Origin: Candidatus Caccocola faecipullorum
Lineage (GTDB): Bacteria; Synergistota; Synergistia; Synergistales; Synergistaceae
DNA length: 6,818 nucleotides
Reading direction: 5' to 3'
Assembly (NCBI GenBank): GCA_018716365.1
Contig: DVKA01000286.1
Coordinates: 1-6,818, forward strand
How positions within the stretch are numbered: position 1 is the first letter of the stretch; every line of letters starts with the position of its first letter. Shown here one piece after another: positions 4,528-6,818 of this stretch. The notes beneath the pieces are model-generated. The model made no database searches. It saw only the letters and a program-made list of their open reading frames with translations, and was not told the DNA's origin. A program made the translations under genes and the position numbers.

Positions 4528-4572
4528 CACAACGTGCTCAGGCACGAAGAGATAAAAGTGGGATGATGTGAA

Positions 4573-4785
4573 ATGATGCCGCTGACGCTTGCGGGAATCG
4601 GAGAGAAAAACGTAATAGGGCGCGTCGGAGGAAACGAAGATACGAGAAGGTTCCTCGGCAACCTGGGAATCATCACCGGCGCGGAAATCACGGTAATTTC
4701 GGCAATCGGGGGAAACGTCATTGTGAACGTCAAGGACTCGCGCGTAGCGCTCAACGAGGACATGGCGCGCCACATACTGGTGTAG
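4573..4785 (+). CDS. feoA: FeoA-domain protein, divergent short form (first copy)
   Basis: The gene encodes 70 residues, close to the usual 70-80 for stand-alone FeoA, a small cytoplasmic SH3-like protein thought to bind FeoB and affect Fe(II) uptake. It opens PLTLAGIGEKN, with G-G-N-E-D-T-R-R-F-L at 19-28 and L-G-I-I-T-G (31-36), matching the FeoA pattern of an Arg-Arg helix followed by a turn. The loop that reads aP-x-G-D-P in canonical FeoA is replaced by a short SAIGGN (43-48), and the end reads DSRVALNEDMARHILV. This shortened type is, from memory, common beside a normal FeoA in anaerobe feo operons. Start: ATG 4573, with ATG 4576 the only alternative because a stop lies in frame at 4564. 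The Shine-Dalgarno is weak (GGGA, 4560-4563), unlike its neighbours. It is the first gene of the operon, 50 bases before the second feoA. Confidence 0.88.
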   Translation: MMPLTLAGIGEKNVIGRVGGNEDTRRFLGNLGIITGAEITVISAIGGNVIVNVKDSRVALNEDMARHILV

Positions 4786-4821
4786 CCCGTTGTATTTATA
4801 GATATTTCATCGGTTTGCGGA

Positions 4822-4827
4822 AAGGAG
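4822..4827 (+). promoter_or_regulatory. Ribosome binding site that fixes the start of the second feoA
   Basis: AAGGAG at 4822-4827 is 8 nt before ATG 4836. It excludes the longer in-frame TTG start at 4815, which would place this site inside the coding sequence. Confidence 0.85.
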
Positions 4828-4835
4828 AAGCAGCT

Positions 4836-5054
4836 ATGACTTTAGGCGATGCGCAGGTCGGGAGCACGGTCGTCGTGACGAAGATCGAAGGAGACGGAGC
4901 TTACAAGCGCCGCATCATGGACATGGGCATAACGAAGGGCACGGAGCTCTATATAAGAAAGGTCGCCCCGCTCGGAGACCCGGTCGAAATTACGGTGCGC
5001 GGCTACGAACTGTCGGTCCGCAAGAACGACGCGCAGTGCGTGCAGGTCAGGTAA
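4836..5054 (+). CDS. feoA: FeoA, canonical ferrous iron transport partner (second copy)
   Basis: The product is a 72-residue SH3-like cytoplasmic protein with the classical FeoA signature: MTLGDAQVGSTVVVTKIEGD (1-20), an Arg-Arg helix and M-D-M-G-I-x-x-G turn (25-35), KVAPLGDPVEITVRGYELSV (42-61), and the R-x-x-[DE]-A-x-x-[VI]-x-V ending at 62-71. FeoA proteins act with the FeoB permease in Fe(II) import. The start has a strong Shine-Dalgarno. The gene lies 50 bases after the first feoA and 49 before feoB, with no terminator in either gap, so all three are probably co-transcribed. Compared with the first copy, it keeps the full APxGDP loop and is therefore the better candidate for the standard FeoB-interacting subunit; that division of labour is inference. 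Confidence 0.95.
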   Translation: MTLGDAQVGSTVVVTKIEGDGAYKRRIMDMGITKGTELYIRKVAPLGDPVEITVRGYELSVRKNDAQCVQVR

Positions 5055-5103
5055 CAGCGGAATTATTTTTTCGTTACAGGAATTTTTCAAGGAGGCAGAA
5101 GCA

Positions 5104-6818
5104 ATGACCATGAGATTCGCGCTTGCCGGCAACCCCAACTGCGGCAAGACTACCATGTTCAACGCCATGACCGGCGCGAACCAGTACGTAGGCAACTGGC
5201 CCGGGGTCACGGTCGAAAAGAAGGAAGGAAAGCTGAAAAGCGTAAAGACCGGCGAGGAAGTCGTCATCACAGACCTCCCCGGCATTTACTCGCTTTCGCC
5301 CTACACGCTCGAAGAGGTCGTCAGCCGCGACTATCTTCTGAAGGAACGCCCCGACGTTATAATCAACCTCGTCGACGCGACGAACATAGAAAGAAACCTC
5401 TACCTCACGACGCAGCTTATCGAGACGGGCATCCCCGTCGTCATCGCGCTCAATATGTCCGACCTGCTCGCAAAGCGCGGCATCAAGGTCGACACGGAGC
5501 GCCTTTCGATGCTCCTCGACTGCCCGATAGTCGGGACCTCAGCGCTCAAAGAGACCGGCCTCGACGCGCTCATCAAAGAGGCGGTCAAGGTTGCGAAGGA
5601 AAAGGAAGCCGACCTGCCGCGCGAAATATTCTCGAAAGAGATGGAGCGCGCCGTCGAGACGGTTAAGGCGCTTCTGCCCGGCTCCGTCACCGAAGACGAA
5701 AAACGCTGGTATGCGATAAAGCTTCTCGAAAACGACAGCAAGGTCGCGGCCTCCATGACGCTGCCCGGCGACGGCGCGGCTGCGCTCGCCGAGGCGAGAC
5801 GCGAGCTCGAAGAGAAGCACGACGACGACATGGAGAGCATCGTCACCGACGAACGCTATAAGTTCATCCAGAAAATAGTCTCCACCGCCGTTAAAAAAGG
5901 CAAGGAGCAGATGACCGCCTCCGACAAGATAGACCAGATAGTGACGAACCGCCTGCTCGGCATCCCCATCTTCATGGCCGTCATGTTCGTCGTCTACTAC
6001 ATCTCCGTCACGACCGTCGGAACGTGGGTGACGGACTGGACGAACGACACCTTCGTCGGCTGGGTGCAGGGCATTGCCGCGGGCGCGCTTGAAGCGGTCG
6101 GCGCGGGAGACCTCGTCATGAGCCTCGTCGTAGACGGCATCATCGGCGGCGTCGGCGCGGTGCTCGGCTTCGTGCCGCAGATGGCGATACTCTTCCTCTT
6201 CCTCTCGATACTCGAAGACTGCGGCTACATGGTGCGCATCGCCTTCGTCATGGACCGCGTATTCCGCCACTTCGGCCTCTCCGGCAAGAGCTTCATCCCG
6301 CTGCTCATCTCCTCGGGCTGCGGCATCCCCGGAATCATGGCCTCGCGCACGATTGAACAGGACAACGACCGCCGTCTCACGATAATGACGGCGACCTTCA
6401 TCCCCTGCGGGGCGAAGCTCCCAGTCATCGCGCTCATGGGCGGAGTCATAGCGAGCTACGCGACCGGCAGCTACGAGGCCGGCGGAGTGATAGCGCCGCT
6501 CATGTTCTTCATCGGAATCGCCGCGGTACTCTGCGCCGCGATAATGCTCAAGAAAACCGCGCCCTTCTCCGGCAAGCCCGCGCCCTTCGTCATGGAGCTG
6601 CCGCAGTACCACGTGCCCTCGGCTAAGACCGTCCTCATGCACGTCTGGGAGCGTCTCAAGGGCTTCATAGTCAAGGCCGGAACGATTCTCTTCGTCGCCT
6701 GCGTCGTAATGTGGTTCCTCGGCGGCTTCGGATTCACCGAAAGCGGCTTCGGCATGGTCGAAGACAGCTCCGCGAGCCTCCTCGCCAAAATCGGCGGAGC
6801 CATCGCGCCGCTCTTCAT
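5104..6818 (+). CDS. feoB: Ferrous iron permease FeoB (3' end outside window)
   Basis: The frame is open for 571 codons from ATG 5104 (AAGGAGG 8 nt upstream) to the window end with no stop. FeoB is the inner-membrane Fe(II) transporter with a cytoplasmic G-protein domain. The G domain shows G1 GNPNCGKTT (9-17), G2 around Thr36 in GVTVE, G3 DLPG (57-60), G4 NMSD (117-120) and G5 near TSAL (145-148). A charged helical linker (about 170-280), equivalent to the GDI domain, leads to membrane segments from about 286. The first Gate region contains the family cysteine motifs SGCGIPGIMASRTIE (404-418) and PCGAKLP (434-440). Typical FeoB is about 650-800 residues, so the last membrane helices and second Gate region are missing because of the window edge. 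The G1 motif has Cys13 where the E. coli protein has Ser. Confidence 0.97.
   Translation, partial: MTMRFALAGNPNCGKTTMFNAMTGANQYVGNWPGVTVEKKEGKLKSVKTGEEVVITDLPGIYSLSPYTLEEVVSRDYLLKERPDVIINLVDATNIERNLYLTTQLIETGIPVVIALNMSDLLAKRGIKVDTERLSMLLDCPIVGTSALKETGLDALIKEAVKVAKEKEADLPREIFSKEMERAVETVKALLPGSVTEDEKRWYAIKLLENDSKVAASMTLPGDGAAALAEARRELEEKHDDDMESIVTDERYKFIQKIVSTAVKKGKEQMTASDKIDQIVTNRLLGIPIFMAVMFVVYYISVTTVGTWVTDWTNDTFVGWVQGIAAGALEAVGAGDLVMSLVVDGIIGGVGAVLGFVPQMAILFLFLSILEDCGYMVRIAFVMDRVFRHFGLSGKSFIPLLISSGCGIPGIMASRTIEQDNDRRLTIMTATFIPCGAKLPVIALMGGVIASYATGSYEAGGVIAPLMFFIGIAAVLCAAIMLKKTAPFSGKPAPFVMELPQYHVPSAKTVLMHVWERLKGFIVKAGTILFVACVVMWFLGGFGFTESGFGMVEDSSASLLAKIGGAIAPLF

Noticed and set aside
5539..6642. 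A 367-codon open frame on the minus strand opposite feoB
   Set aside because: The predicted protein is full of His/Asp/Glu/Arg runs typical of reading a GC-biased membrane-protein gene backwards. feoB on the + strand is intact with all its motifs.
5104..6818. Truncated or frameshifted feoB
   Set aside because: The frame is continuous with all five G motifs and the first Gate motifs in order. The missing C-terminus is due to the window edge.

Overview
The window comes from a moderately GC-rich bacterium. All supported genes lie on the + strand, and the highly expressed ones (rplL, gdhA, feoB) favour C- or G-ending codons. A hexameric-type amino-acid (glutamate) dehydrogenase, a feoA-feoA-feoB iron operon and small signal-peptide-bearing proteins suggest an anaerobic amino-acid fermenter. 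The proteins look most like those of Synergistota (Cloacibacillus/Synergistes type). That is an impression from sequence resemblance, not a search result, and an anaerobic Bacillota member is not excluded.

Layout: (1) 1-276 holds the C-terminal part of ribosomal protein L7/L12 (rplL) and a strong intrinsic terminator. (2) 459-1160 is a DUF554-family membrane protein read from a TTG start. (3) 1277-2723 is a self-contained gdhA unit with a good sigma-70 type promoter, a structured leader of about 80 nt, the dehydrogenase gene, and a terminator with A and T tracts on either side. (4) 2805-3713 encodes two small exported low-complexity proteins, one rich in Lys/Pro/Gly with three 48-bp tandem repeats, the other Pro-rich with a C-terminal glycine zipper. 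Their signal peptides align residue for residue, and a long hairpin terminator closes the unit. (5) 3714-3840 is a GC-rich spacer with repeated and inverted 10-mers. (6) 3876-4378 is a third exported protein, resembling surface-adhesin protein E, with its own terminator. (7) 4458-6818 is a ferrous-iron uptake operon: a promoter overlapped by TTAG-N6-CTAA palindromes, a divergent feoA, a canonical feoA, and feoB, which runs off the window end.

How they fit together: the feo genes form one transcription unit with about 50-bp gaps and strong Shine-Dalgarno sites, and encode the Fe(II) permease FeoB with two small SH3-like partners. gdhA links amino-acid catabolism to ammonia and 2-oxoglutarate and appears monocistronic. 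The three exported small proteins between them are the least characterised part of the window. The most useful leads are the palindromic operator candidate at feo, the paired low-complexity secreted proteins, and the structured gdhA leader. I found no RNA genes, CRISPR arrays, insertion sequences or attachment sites, and no strong sign of a mobile element.
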